Shown in pieces: positions 35,701 to 42,872 of a DNA stretch of 64,000 nt (positions are counted from its first letter, which is position 1; every line of letters begins with the position of its first letter). Both the position numbers and the translations under genes were made by a program. Source of the stretch: Telmatactis stephensoni (taxonomy: Eukaryota > Cnidaria > Anthozoa > Actiniaria > Isophelliidae); the NCBI GenBank assembly GCA_029948255.1, contig JALIZF010001688.1, positions 179,501 to 243,500 on the forward strand, given 5' to 3'. The notes below the pieces were generated by a model that had not been told where the DNA came from, ran no database searches, and saw only the letters and a program-made list of their open reading frames with translations.

Positions 35701-36193
35701 GCCTCGTTGTTTCAAGAAACTCAAACCAACTTCTGATTATCAATATCTCTGGTCTTTCCTGGGTGTCATAGCCAGAAGCCTTCCAGGGTCTTCGGTTCCA
35801 GTTCAAAATCGTAATGGACCCCCTGCCTTTGTACATGTACCAGATATTTTTTGTCTGGAGGTGGCCATATTAATGCAGTTCCAGATACTGTTTGAAGATG
35901 TGGTGCTGATTATGGTTGGCTGCAATTATGTCTAGTTGTACACAGTATGTCCACTGGTTTCCCATTCACACAGTCTGCTTAGTTTTTCCTGAAAGTTCAG
36001 TTGAACTTGAACTTGAAAATAGTCTCAGTTGTTGTTGACAGACTAACCATTGAATTAAATGTAATATATATATGCTAAGGAACTTGTTTCGCTGTTGTAG
36101 ATGTATCTTCATACCAGTAAGCACCCACTTGTAGCCATATCCTGCTTCAAGGAAGGATGTGAGCCTCAGGATTTTATTAATGCCTTCAAATGA
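14779..36193 (+). CDS. Gelsolin/severin-like actin-binding protein, paralogue 1 (14 coding exons, 379 aa)
   Basis: Spliced model read by eye. Exons: 14779-14859, 15397-15486, 19713-19802, 20884-20979, 21275-21369, 25401-25473, 26729-26821, 26978-27043, 27500-27536, 28766-28866, 32152-32192, 32888-32979, 34515-34606, 36101-36193 (TGA). All introns are GT-AG and the frame stays open. The family is Ca2+-regulated F-actin severing and capping proteins of the cytoplasm; about 360-380 aa with three gelsolin repeats is the severin/fragmin size. G1 lies near residues 45-150 (GLQIWRI at 47-53, GDSY with D73, QDEYGTAA with E105, which match the G1 Ca2+ site; VQHREVQ at 125-131). G2 is near 165-240 (KPRLIHV, DDVFVID, IYQWNG) and G3 near 288-379 ([14 protein letters not shown]). 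The start is the first ATG of the ORF. Oddity: the linker exon 28766-28866 is acidic, 34 residues long, and lacks the [10 protein letters not shown] motif kept by paralogue 2. UTRs and promoter could not be defined. Confidence 0.92.
15825..16092. mobile_element. TA-flanked MITE in intron 2 of paralogue 1
   Basis: Inverted ends: CATTCTCAAAAAGGTTGTCC from 15830 and its near-complement ending at 16086, bounded by TA on each side. The ends resemble those of the 39331/62511 MITE family (TTTCAAAAAAGGTTGTC). The superfamily is possibly Tc1/mariner, judged from the TA alone. Confidence 0.75.
16093..17319. other. Unremarkable AT-rich intronic sequence
   Basis: Part of intron 2 of gelsolin paralogue 1. 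I see no ORF, RNA gene or clear repeat structure in it. Confidence 0.5.
17320..17505. repeat. Inverted repeat / hairpin element
   Basis: The left arm from AGGTTAATGCACTC through CTAACAATGAACGAGAAATTTT is repeated inverted in the right arm ending GTGTGTTAACCT, with a short centre. Probably a small MITE. It abuts the element starting at ~17508. Confidence 0.65.
17508..18467. mobile_element. Inverted-repeat element (TTATTATTCA ends)
   Basis: TTATTATTCAGTTTGAATACACTG at the left is matched by an inverted, imperfect copy (ending TGAATAATAATA) at about 18440-18467. There is no ORF. The ends are degenerate, so it is old. Confidence 0.5.
18604..19640. mobile_element. Element rich in TTGTCGACAAC palindromes, split by a nested MITE
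   Basis: AGTTGTCGACAACTATTTTT near 18604 and AAAAATAGTTGT near 19628 form inverted ends. Copies of GTTGTCGACAACT and GTTGTCAACAACT recur near 19380-19580. The block is interrupted by the 18649-19332 MITE. Confidence 0.6.
18649..19332. mobile_element. Nested MITE with G-rich internal motif
   Basis: The inverted ends are TGTAGTTCCAGAAATTATCC (18650 onward) and its complement ending at 19331, each followed inward by a C or G run. Inside, a motif like AATTTCnGGGGGTAGGGGGG recurs about five times, in the form of G-quadruplex-capable runs. No ORF of significance. Confidence 0.85.
19935..20845 (+). repeat. Minisatellite, ~75-bp period, in intron 3 of paralogue 1
   Basis: Units of ~75-78 bp (CTTATCACAATGTACTATCT start), each made of two similar ~36-39-bp halves ending in TATCTTACCT. 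It stretches to within ~40 bp of the exon 4 acceptor at 20884. ORFs inside are repeat artefacts. Confidence 0.93.
21035..21062 (+). repeat. C-run plus (CA)n microsatellite
   Basis: About a dozen C bases followed by (AC)n in intron 4 of gelsolin paralogue 1, ~210 bp before exon 5. A second (AC)n tract lies at 27121-27139. Confidence 0.9.
21805..22066. mobile_element. MITE inside the 5' LTR
   Basis: Inverted ends TAGACGACTTTCAAAAATGG (21805 onward) and its complement ending at 22066. It lies in the extra sequence of the 5' LTR, so it is younger than the LTR insertion. It is related in sequence to the small MITE at 30914-31045. Confidence 0.8.
22846..24002. mobile_element. Nested foldback element with internal ~100-bp tandem repeats
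   Basis: Inverted arms of ~165 bp (22846-23011 and about 23829-24002) begin AGAGTGCATTTCATATGTCT. The interior holds about five direct repeats of ~99-105 bp that contain GTTTGACTCGTTTCTTGTG and CTGTTGTCGTTATT (e.g. 23332, 23431, 23535). A perfect 21-bp-arm hairpin sits at 23022-23070. It is inserted in the LTR element's internal region. No ORF with a known domain. Confidence 0.8.
24452..24985. mobile_element. Terminus of the 10399-type element, split by a nested MITE
   Basis: ACTCGTGGATTGCAAATC at 24452 onward and, after the nested MITE (24494-24887), TCGGAATATGCAAATACTC match the right end of the 10399-12882 element read on the opposite strand (GAGGGGTC, GAATATGCAAAT, TGTTAAC). Confidence 0.7.
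24494..24887. mobile_element. MITE family N, copy 1, with 9-bp TSD
   Basis: GGGTCGGAA occurs at 24485-24493 and 24888-24896, a 9-bp target duplication as in MuDR-type elements. The ends carry a G run or its complement, then GGACGGGGATGCTCGT inverted at the other end. Five copies of CCCCTAAAAGGTACC (one CCCCTAAAAGGTATG) are spread through the ~390 bp. It has no coding capacity. Confidence 0.88.
25731..26287. mobile_element. TTAA-flanked MITE in intron 6 of paralogue 1
   Basis: TTAA at 25727-25730 and 26288-26291 flank inverted ends GGTAGCTCACTATAGTTT and its near-perfect complement. It shares the TTAA-GGT start with the 4905 element. No transposase. Confidence 0.85.
28098..28210 (+). mobile_element. 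Terminus of a TTAA-type element (copy of the 197 terminus)
   Basis: TTAAGGTGGCAGC followed by ACACCTTCCAACTTTTAAA parallels 197-260. No right end was found. It lies in intron 9 of paralogue 1. Confidence 0.4.
28488..28640 (+). mobile_element. tRNA-derived SINE fragment
   Basis: B-box-like TCCCAAGTTCAATTCCCC lies 45-60 bases after a degenerate A-box-like GTAGCACGGATGTG. The body continues GGCATCACATGTGGCTTGAG and ends in a T-run. It lies in intron 9 of paralogue 1. Confidence 0.5.
29303..29540 (-). mobile_element. tRNA-derived SINE, copy 2 (reverse orientation)
   Basis: Inverted copy of the SINE at 31351-31598 (intron 10 of paralogue 1), including the tRNA-like head, the GGAAAGAGGGGGTAAAG segment and the tail with GGTAAAG repeats. 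Differences are scattered substitutions. Confidence 0.85.
29811..29982. mobile_element. Small MITE in intron 10
   Basis: AATAAGCCCCTAGTGTGATG then ACATTTTGAC at the left is repeated inverted at 29952-29982. The centre is ~110 bp. No ORF. Confidence 0.75.
30403..30865. mobile_element. MITE with ~150-bp inverted arms in intron 10
   Basis: TTAAAGTCCCTATATGACG at 30403 is matched inverted by CGTCATAGGGACTTTAA ending at 30865. The arms continue through TTTTCTGAGATAT, TTGAAATTT and TGATGACGTAAGAGGAG. Confidence 0.82.
30914..31045. mobile_element. Small MITE (TAGACCACTTTCAAAATT ends)
   Basis: Near-perfect inverted ends over 18 bp, 132 bp long, flanked by A/TA. The ends resemble the MITE at 21805-22066 (TAGACGACTTTCAAAAA). 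Confidence 0.8.
31351..31598 (+). mobile_element. tRNA-derived SINE, copy 1
   Basis: The tRNA-like head has A box TAGCTCAGTTGGTTAGTGCG and B box CCCAAGTTCAATTTT, followed by a ~170-bp body that ends TAGTGCTTTACCTTTACC. An inverted copy lies ~1.8 kb upstream in the same intron. Confidence 0.88.
32760..32850 (-). mobile_element. tRNA-like SINE fragment (reverse)
   Basis: On the - strand, AGAGATTGGAGCACTGGCCT and a B-box-like GGTCAGGGTTCAATAGGCC. It is truncated and lies just upstream of exon 12 of paralogue 1. Confidence 0.5.
33006..33180 (+). mobile_element. tRNA-derived SINE fragment
   Basis: A-box-like CGTAGCTCAGTTGATAGAGC followed by CCAGGTTGTGGGTC, where the B box is degraded. It starts ~25 bp after the exon 12 donor of paralogue 1. 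Confidence 0.6.
33233..33550. mobile_element. Diverged relative of MITE family N
   Basis: Inverted ends CTAGGGATGATCGTCG and complement (to about 33547), with repeated GGTATTTTTAGGGG motifs inside and long C or G runs just outside. This is the same design as family N (24494, 35288) but with different motif sequence. Confidence 0.7.
34631..35014. repeat. Large palindrome with GAGTCGA micro-repeats in intron 13
   Basis: Arms of ~155 bp (34631-34790 and 34860-35014). The left arm carries tandem TCGAGAG units and the right arm carries CTCTCGA units. Inner arms share CCGGCCAGTTTTTAGC and its complement. It starts 24 bases after the exon 13 donor (34606/34607). The ORFs across it are repeat artefacts. 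Confidence 0.88.
35041..35142. repeat. Short inverted repeat
   Basis: AGGGATTTCATGGAAGCCAT at the left and its imperfect complement at 35121-35142. Probably a MITE remnant. Confidence 0.5.
35288..35690. mobile_element. MITE family N, copy 2 (inverse to copy 1)
   Basis: Reverse complement of 24494-24887 throughout, including the GGTACCTTTTAGGGG copies and the GACGAGCATCCCCGTC end. Flanks GGTTTTGCC (about 35270-35278) and GGGTTTGCC (about 35697) agree at 8 of 9 bases, consistent with a 9-bp target duplication blurred by the adjoining G run. Confidence 0.82.
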
Positions 36194-37700
36194 ACAAAGT
36201 AAGTGTCATTATAGTCTTAGGAATATTATTTATTGATAAAAGAAAAGTTATCTGAGACTGTATCCAATAATTATATTGATAACTAGTTCTTTTATCAAAA
36301 ATATTTTTTGAATACCACATCCTGAAATTTAGCCTCGGAGGTCAACATATATTGCTCAACATATCTTTTCAATGGGTTATTTTTTGGGGTGGACTTATAT
36401 TTGGGGCACTTATTGTAATTTCATGAAAATTTAGTTCATATCATCAGTTAGCATTCAGAGGGAGCTAACGAAAGATAGTGCGGGAGTGTTGTGAAGGATA
36501 CTTCATAGTTAGGAATTTAGTGGGCTTTAATACTGGTTCTGAAACTCTTCTTTGATAACCCCTGTTATCAAAACGATCGAAAACTACCTGATGAAGACGA
36601 CCAAAATGGCGTCGAAACGTTGTAGAAGAACAAAACAAGGTGAGGCTGAAAGCCCAATTAAAAAACAGATAATTAGTGGGCTTTTGTGGTGAGGGGAGGG
36701 GGATTTAGGTTAGGGAGGCTTATTCTTGGGATTTTACTGTATAATTTACAAATACCGTATGTGAATTTGTTATATTTTTATTATTGATAGGATTTGTTGC
36801 TGAGCACTGAGAAGATACTAAATACTCTCTGCAATTCTGTCATATTTTATTCTACTAGTTAGCCATTTGATTAGAAATTTCTCTATAGGATACAACATTT
36901 CAGTGGGCTTCCTGTGGCGGGGAACTGAAATCCTCAGTGCACCTTTTAGTGTCACAGGCAATCTCCTCCCAGAGCATTTCTTTTGCATTCTCGATAGATT
37001 CTTTCGTGGTGCATAGTAAGAAAACAGCTCTGAGAAGGAGTTTGAGTTCATAGGAATACTATACATTTTTTATGGTTACACAGTATAGTGTGCCCGAACC
37101 CCGGGGCCCGAACTGTATACCAATCAACCAATCTCAAAAATGGAGCTCCCTTAAAATTATGTCGGCTTGGTTTTCATTATCAACAGATGCAGAAGCAGCT
37201 TACACTTTGTGTTGCATTTATCACATAGATGTGAAAGAACAATGAGCATAACTGAGGTCTAACCAGTTTGTCTTGTTCTTGTCTGAGTACCCCCATCTGG
37301 CCTGGGGGGAAAGAAACTTAAGAGTCTTGAGGGTTACCCCTTCATGTATGTCTGCGTTGCTTCTGCTTCCGTCGCTCGTGAAAACCGCCAGGCCGTGGCA
37401 ATTATTGGTTTACTTGTAAATTTCAAAGTGTTTTTGCCTCTGGAGAGGAGTAGTCTCCTTCCCAGCCGTTCGTCACACAATACTGTGGATGGGGCATTCG
37501 AGACGACATTGGAACGGCTGGGATCGAGAAGGTTCTCTTGAGAGCAGAATCAGCAATTATTTGGTCAATAATATTAGTTCATTTTTGATGTTTTGAATTC
37601 AATAAAATTTGTAAGCACCTTAACAGGTTGTGTGTGTGTTTTTTTCATTACATTTGAATATTGTGAATTAAATTAAAAGTAAAACTTTTTAAAGATTTTT
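36194..37700. other. Intergenic sequence between the gelsolin paralogues
   Basis: No exon supported. It contains a hammerhead-like motif at 36584-36625 and otherwise unclassified sequence. Short ORFs at 36818-37066 and 37344-37541 have no recognisable domain. Confidence 0.5.
36584..36625 (+). ncRNA. Hammerhead-ribozyme-like motif (possible retroelement relic)
   Basis: CTAC, then CTGATGA, a helix-forming pair GACG...CGTC, then GAAAC, then GTAG complementary to the first CTAC. Order and spacing fit helix I, the CUGAUGA core, helix II and GAAA of a type I hammerhead. The segment between GAAA and the 3' helix I strand (CGTT) is too short for a normal helix III, so activity is doubtful. Hammerheads are known in Penelope-like retroelements. 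Confidence 0.35.
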
Positions 37701-37715
37701 TTTATCTATCTATAA

Positions 37716-38946
37716 TTAGAGGCAAGACACTAGAAATAACAGAGGGCCTAGTATTGACCCTTGTGGCACGCCATGACATATCTTATTTAGTTGCGAAGTG
37801 TAGTTATTTATTGTACAGCACTGAGTTCTATTTGCAAGATATGAAGACATCAGTTTGAGAGCTTGTTCATTTAAACCATACAGTTTTAATCTGTTCAGAA
37901 GTATTACATGATCAACTGTATCGAAAGCCTTACTCAAGTCAACCAGAACTACGCCGTTTAATAGAGCTGCATCGATCTATATTCTTATACATGCAGTATT
38001 CTGTAGCTTCAATCAGTGATGTATAAGTGTACATTGTTGAGTGCGAGGGTCTAAAACCAGGCTGAAATTTACTTAGTATGTCGTTTTCCGTCATATACTG
38101 ATAGCTAGAGTTGGTTGTAAATCACTTTTTCAAACATTTTTGTCAAAAATGTCTTTGCTGCCACTGGTAAAACAGAAATGGACCTATATAGTTATTCGGG
38201 TTGTCTTTTTCATTACCCTTATGAATTGGGGATACTCTAGCTATTTTCCATTGATCGGGAAAAAGCCCAGTTTCCATGCACTTGGTTTATAATAAATGAA
38301 AGAGGCTCGCCAATAACGTGCGGCATCTTTTAGGACTCTAGCTGGGATTTTGTCTATCCCTGTAGCCTTTGAAGTATCTAAACCTAGAAGCAAGTGTTTA
38401 AATTGGTCAGAGGACACGTGCAACGGAGTGAAATCAAAATTTGAACCAGCTCTATGAATGTAAATCAGTGGTGATACTGTGGTAGGTTTTAGATCCTTCT
38501 TAATATTCGTTCAGTGCTATCGTTGGGAAATACTCATTGAAAGTATTAGATATATCCTTTGAAGATGTAATCGTTGAATTTCCTACTTTAAGTTCTTTGA
38601 TACCAGTCACTTTTGATTTCCGTCCGAGTAACGAATTCAGAGCTTTCCAAGTGGTTTTGCTGTTTTTGTGTTCAGAAGTAGCGAAAGTTCTTTTGACATT
38701 TCTTATAGCAGTATTTAATTGATTTCTAACCTGCTTATAAGTTGCTTTATCGGTATCAGGGAGAGAGAGTGTGTAGATTGTTGCGGTTCTTAATTGATCG
38801 TTGCTTCGTTTTGCTGTCTCCTCTCTCTTTTCAAACCCAAAATCGAAATTTGGGAGAGAGTAATCCATGAAAAAAGTGAACAAGGGACCTGTATGGAAAG
38901 GTTTGGCCCGTGCTGTGTGCAGACTTAAAGTTGGTATTATACGCAT
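37716..38946 (-). pseudogene. Decayed non-LTR retrotransposon (LINE) reverse-transcriptase fragment
   Basis: Three frames on the - strand keep collinear RT-associated sequence, broken by frameshifts. Upstream, 38946-38500 includes NAIRNVKRTFATSE, TTWKALNSLLG and SNTFNEYF. In the middle, 38423-38241 has LDTSKATGIDKIPARVLKDA. Downstream, 37937-37716 has AFDTVDHVILLNRLKLYGL and VPQGSILGPLLFLV. These are the fingers/palm region of CR1/L2/Jockey-like RTs. The YxDD box and 3' part are missing, as is the endonuclease, so it is truncated at both ends and dead. Confidence 0.85.
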
Positions 38947-39043
38947 CCTTGGCCATTGAGGGGGCGCGTTTTATCATAGCCACTCTTTTATAAATAGTCA
39001 GGATCCTGACTAGTCAGTACTACTGCTTATGATTTGGTCTATT

Positions 39044-39201
39044 AGATCCCTTGCATAAAGTCACTAATCATATGCAGATAAATTAAATCATTGCCTCGTT
39101 CTGGTTCAATAAACCAAAGAACACTTAACCATGCCATTGTTTAGCGGCATCAAAGTGAGGCGAAGGATGTATCTGCATATGATTAGTAGCAAAGGGTCTA
39201 A
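39044..39201. mobile_element. Small MITE
   Basis: Inverted ends around ACTAATCATATGCAGATA (39062-39079) and its complement (39171-39188), extending outward through AGA(T/C)CC. ~158 bp, no ORF. Confidence 0.75.
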
Positions 39202-39330
39202 AATTAATTGTATGCAAATGCTAGTGATGTTTAATTCTCATAAACGCTATCATCCTCGTTCCCAGGGCCTTCTCAGTTTTCTAAAGAAATTGTAATAAGA
39301 ATTGTATCTTGCAATGCCTGATATATATAT

Positions 39331-39626
39331 ACCTATTTCAAAAAAGGTTGTCCTTCGTTTTAGTGCATACTGCACAGTGAATACTGCATACCAAGACTGA
39401 ATTGTATTATGGACAATTTGTAATTGGGTAACAAGAGGCTTTACTTATGTTGATTCTCTGTTTCCTCTCAGGTTGAATCTAAGTAGACTTTTTTCGCAAC
39501 TTTTCTACTTATAAAAATTGTGAAAAATACCCAAAATTTGATATCCACAATGCATTTTGGTCTTGGTATACGGTAATCACTATGCAGTTTGCATTAAAAC
39601 TGAACACAACCTTTTTTGAAACAGGT
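39331..39626. mobile_element. TA-flanked palindromic MITE, family CTATTTCAAAAAAGGTTG, member 1
   Basis: ACCTATTTCAAAAAAGGTTG at the left and its near-complement ending at 39626. The subterminal arms contain repeated TACTGCA-type units (about 39365-39400 and 39540-39600). Confidence 0.8.
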
Positions 39627-39628
39627 AT

Positions 39629-39882
39629 ACAGCTATTTCAAAAAACGTTGAATACTGAATACTGCATTCTGCATACTGAATAGTGCATTCAAAGACCAAA
39701 ATGCCTTGTAGTTCAGTTTGTTTTGGAGATGACAGTGAAAATCCTCAATAACAGCTATAACTAGGCAAATAAGTGGCAAAATGACAACGGAAATGATCAA
39801 AAATGCAATTTGTAAGTCTTGGAATGCACTATTCAGTATGCAGAATGCAGAATTCAGTATTCAACGTTATTTGAAATAGCTG
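39629..39882. mobile_element. Same MITE family, member 2, adjacent to member 1
   Basis: CAGCTATTTCAAAAAACGTT at the left and its complement (with one deletion) at 39862-39882. Arms of ~70 bp are made of TACTGAA/TACTGCAT units mirrored at both ends. Only TA separates it from member 1. Confidence 0.85.
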
Positions 39883-40181
39883 TATATGAACGTTTACGAA
39901 TCCTTTTTTGTGGTTACTGGCTTGTATACAAGCCAGTACCATTATGTCATCGTGCATGTAAGTGTGTAAGTGTGTAAGTAATTCGGATTTGCCGAAGTTG
40001 TTCACGAAGAGAGAACGAAATACATACGGAATTGGCTCGAAGATTACTTGACTCATTTTAATCATTTTTCACGACGAAAATATGAAATATTCTAAGAAAT
40101 ATCTACCTTTTTTAAACAGCGGTTGTTATAATTTCATTAGATATTTCCTTTCGATGAAAAAATCTTAGAAGTTTTCAATAA

Positions 40182-40588
40182 ATATGGAGTCTACGAACAC
40201 ACTCGGCATTGGCTTCATCGATACTGCTGACCAAAAGGTCAAGCAGACTCGTTTTTCCATGTGGCTTGTGTTTGTTTGGATATATTGGTATAAAACATTG
40301 TCTACTTAAAGTAGACAATGTTTTATTTTACCTGTCACTAGACTACTGGGAGAAATCTGTAAAAAAGATGTGAAATACACGTGAAAATTATTTTTGAATT
40401 GAATTAGTCATTTAACAAAGAGCCAATGAGTCCAGATGTGACTAGAAAGACTGTTCTGTTTGCTTCAGTAACCTCAAAACTTTTAGGAATAGAAAGTTGT
40501 GGTTTGCCTAGTTTGTCATTTTCTTCTTTGTAATATACAATTTGGAGGACTTTTTGGAGCACTTTCATCATTCTCGTAGACTCCATAT
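40182..40588. repeat. Inverted repeat enclosing a perfect 37-bp palindrome
   Basis: ATATGGAGTCTACGA at 40182-40196 and its exact complement at 40574-40588. Inside, 40290-40326 is a perfect palindrome with 18-bp arms (ATAAAACATTGTCTACTT). Possibly a small unclassified element. Confidence 0.65.
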
Positions 40589-41496
40589 CGACAGAAAAAT
40601 TATAATTATTTTTTTCTCGAAAGCATTCTTTCTTTCTTTTCTATTTATTTTTGTTGGTTTCTTTGTTTAGTTTAATTGCTTTGCTTGTTTATTTATCATT
40701 TGACCAGTAACCACATGTCCTCTTAGTGGGCTTTTATTAATCGTTTTATTGGTGAAATTATACTTATATTAGGATACAATAACTAATATTTATATTTTTA
40801 CGCTTATAAGAGGATATATGGGATTATGAAATGATAAGTATACTTAGGGTTACTATTCTACATATAATTTACAGATATAAAACTTGAAGACTTGAGGCTT
40901 TAATAAAGTTATAATAATAATGAGAGATTATTATTCTCGTTTGTTGGTAGTTGATATCCAGTTTCTTTCTCGAAAAGCTAGATCTATGATGTCATAGTTA
41001 CATCTGTACCATGCAGGTGCGTCACGTGACCAGCAAAACATTACATTCTACTTTACAGCTATTTTTATTCGATTTTATAGTATTTTTCTAGATTTTCGAC
41101 TATAAATGCTAATAACATGTAATAACTTCTATATTTAATTGTGATATTGATATGCTGTTATTAGACCATGTCATACAAAGACGAGTAAACTATTCCATAT
41201 AAAGGCATAAATCGACGGCTTGCCGTTATCATCTTAGCCAATGAACTTTTATTAGCTGTTTATTAATATGACTAGTTCAAACCCTATTCGTTAACAGTTT
41301 CTCCATTCATTTGCGCTCTTTTTCTGTTTGATTTAGAATTAATTTTTCGGCATCCTTCCAAGTTCCAGCAAGTTCACCAAGTTGCTTTCTATTTTCAGTA
41401 ATTGAGTTGTCCCACATGGATAAACACATGACGTATAAAGACGCAATTCTGCTATTACCAGGAGCTTCCCAACAATGCTTTATAAATTACTGTTCT

Positions 41497-41790
41497 TAAA
41501 AATAAAATAAAATAAAATAAAATAAAATAAAATAAAATAAAATAAAATAAAATAAAATAAAATAAAATAAAATAAAAGAAAATAAATAAAATAAAAGAAA
41601 ATAAAAGAAAAGAAAATAAAAGAAAAGAAAAGAAAAGAAAAGAAAAGAAAAGAAAAGAAAAGAAAAGAAAAGAAAAGAAAAGAAAAGAAAAGAAAAGAAA
41701 AGAAAATAAAAGAAAAGAAAAGAAAAGAAAAGAAAATAAAAGAAAATAAAATAAAATAAAATAAAATAGCTGAATAAAATAACTGAATAA
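41497..41790 (+). repeat. Pentanucleotide microsatellite AAAAT then AAAAG then AAAAT
   Basis: (AAAAT)n over about 41497-41575, then AAAAG-dominated to about 41750 with interspersed AAAAT units, then AAAAT again. It is followed by (TAA)n and (TA)n tracts to about 41830 and purine-rich GAAAG sequence at 42060-42250. Confidence 0.95.
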
Positions 41791-42872
41791 AATAAAATGA
41801 TAATAATAATAATATATATATATATATATTCCTTGGAGATTACAATCTCAGCATTTAAAAAAATTTTTTTAGTATTTTATTTATTTATTTATTTATTTTA
41901 TTATAATAATAATATTAATAAAATTGATAATAATGATAATAATACTGAGAATAATAAATTAAAATAAAAGCTAGTATATATGTTGAAAATAAAATTACTG
42001 TAACTCCTGAAAAGAAAAGAAGCCTATTTTTTCGATATTTGTTTATTTAAGTTAGCCAACCAAGAAGAGAAAAGGAAAGAAAGAAAAGGAAAGGAGAGAA
42101 AAGAAAAGAGAACGTATAGATAATTACAAGTTAACTGCGGACTAAGGAAAACAGTAAATGGAATCAAAAGGAAGCGTTCGGCAAAGAAAGGGAAGAAAGA
42201 AATTAAAGGAAAGAAAGGAAAGAAATTAAAGGAAAGAAAGGAAAGAAAACGAAAACGAAACTATACGATACTACGTTACTGGAACACGTCAGCAGTACTA
42301 CTGTAATTGTCATTCATTTTCACTTATATTTTAAAGGGAAAAAGGCATGAAAAGGCTCTACCCGTTCGTTGGTGGATAGAAGGTAAGTAGGGAGACTCTG
42401 CTCGCAGGCAGGGTAAAAAGGCTCCAGTACTCGACTAAGATGTGCCCCAATTCACCAAAGAACCTGATCTAATTAAGGCTAACAAAGCCAACTAACTGTC
42501 TGCCGTGTGGCCGCTCTAATGAAAATGAAGCTAAACTAAAGGAAGCGGACAAATGAGTCCAAAACAAGAAACCACTAAAACTTGAATCCACGTTTACGAG
42601 ATCACACAATATTAATCTTTACAAACTTTTGAAAATTCAAAGCTCGAATTACAATATGTTTTGAGGCTCATGTTTCGTGACAACATAAAATCATTGTTGT
42701 TTTATTCTCTTAAATCCATTGTTTGTGAGCCAATTGTCGCGTAGAATGGCTACAGAGCTGTCATGTGTCATGAACATGTTATGCATATGAGGGTGTGTAG
42801 TTACCGCATATTTAACTCTGCAGTTCAGCTGGACAGCGAGCAACAGCTTGGTTTCTTCTCAAACTTTTCATC

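Noticed and set aside
37716..38946. Active LINE
   Set aside because: Frameshifts separate the conserved blocks, and the catalytic YxDD region and endonuclease are missing.
40404..40586. Small - strand gene starting MESTRMMKVLQ
   Set aside because: Its start lies in a 15-bp inverted repeat that gives the same MEST start on the other strand. No domain or splice support was seen.
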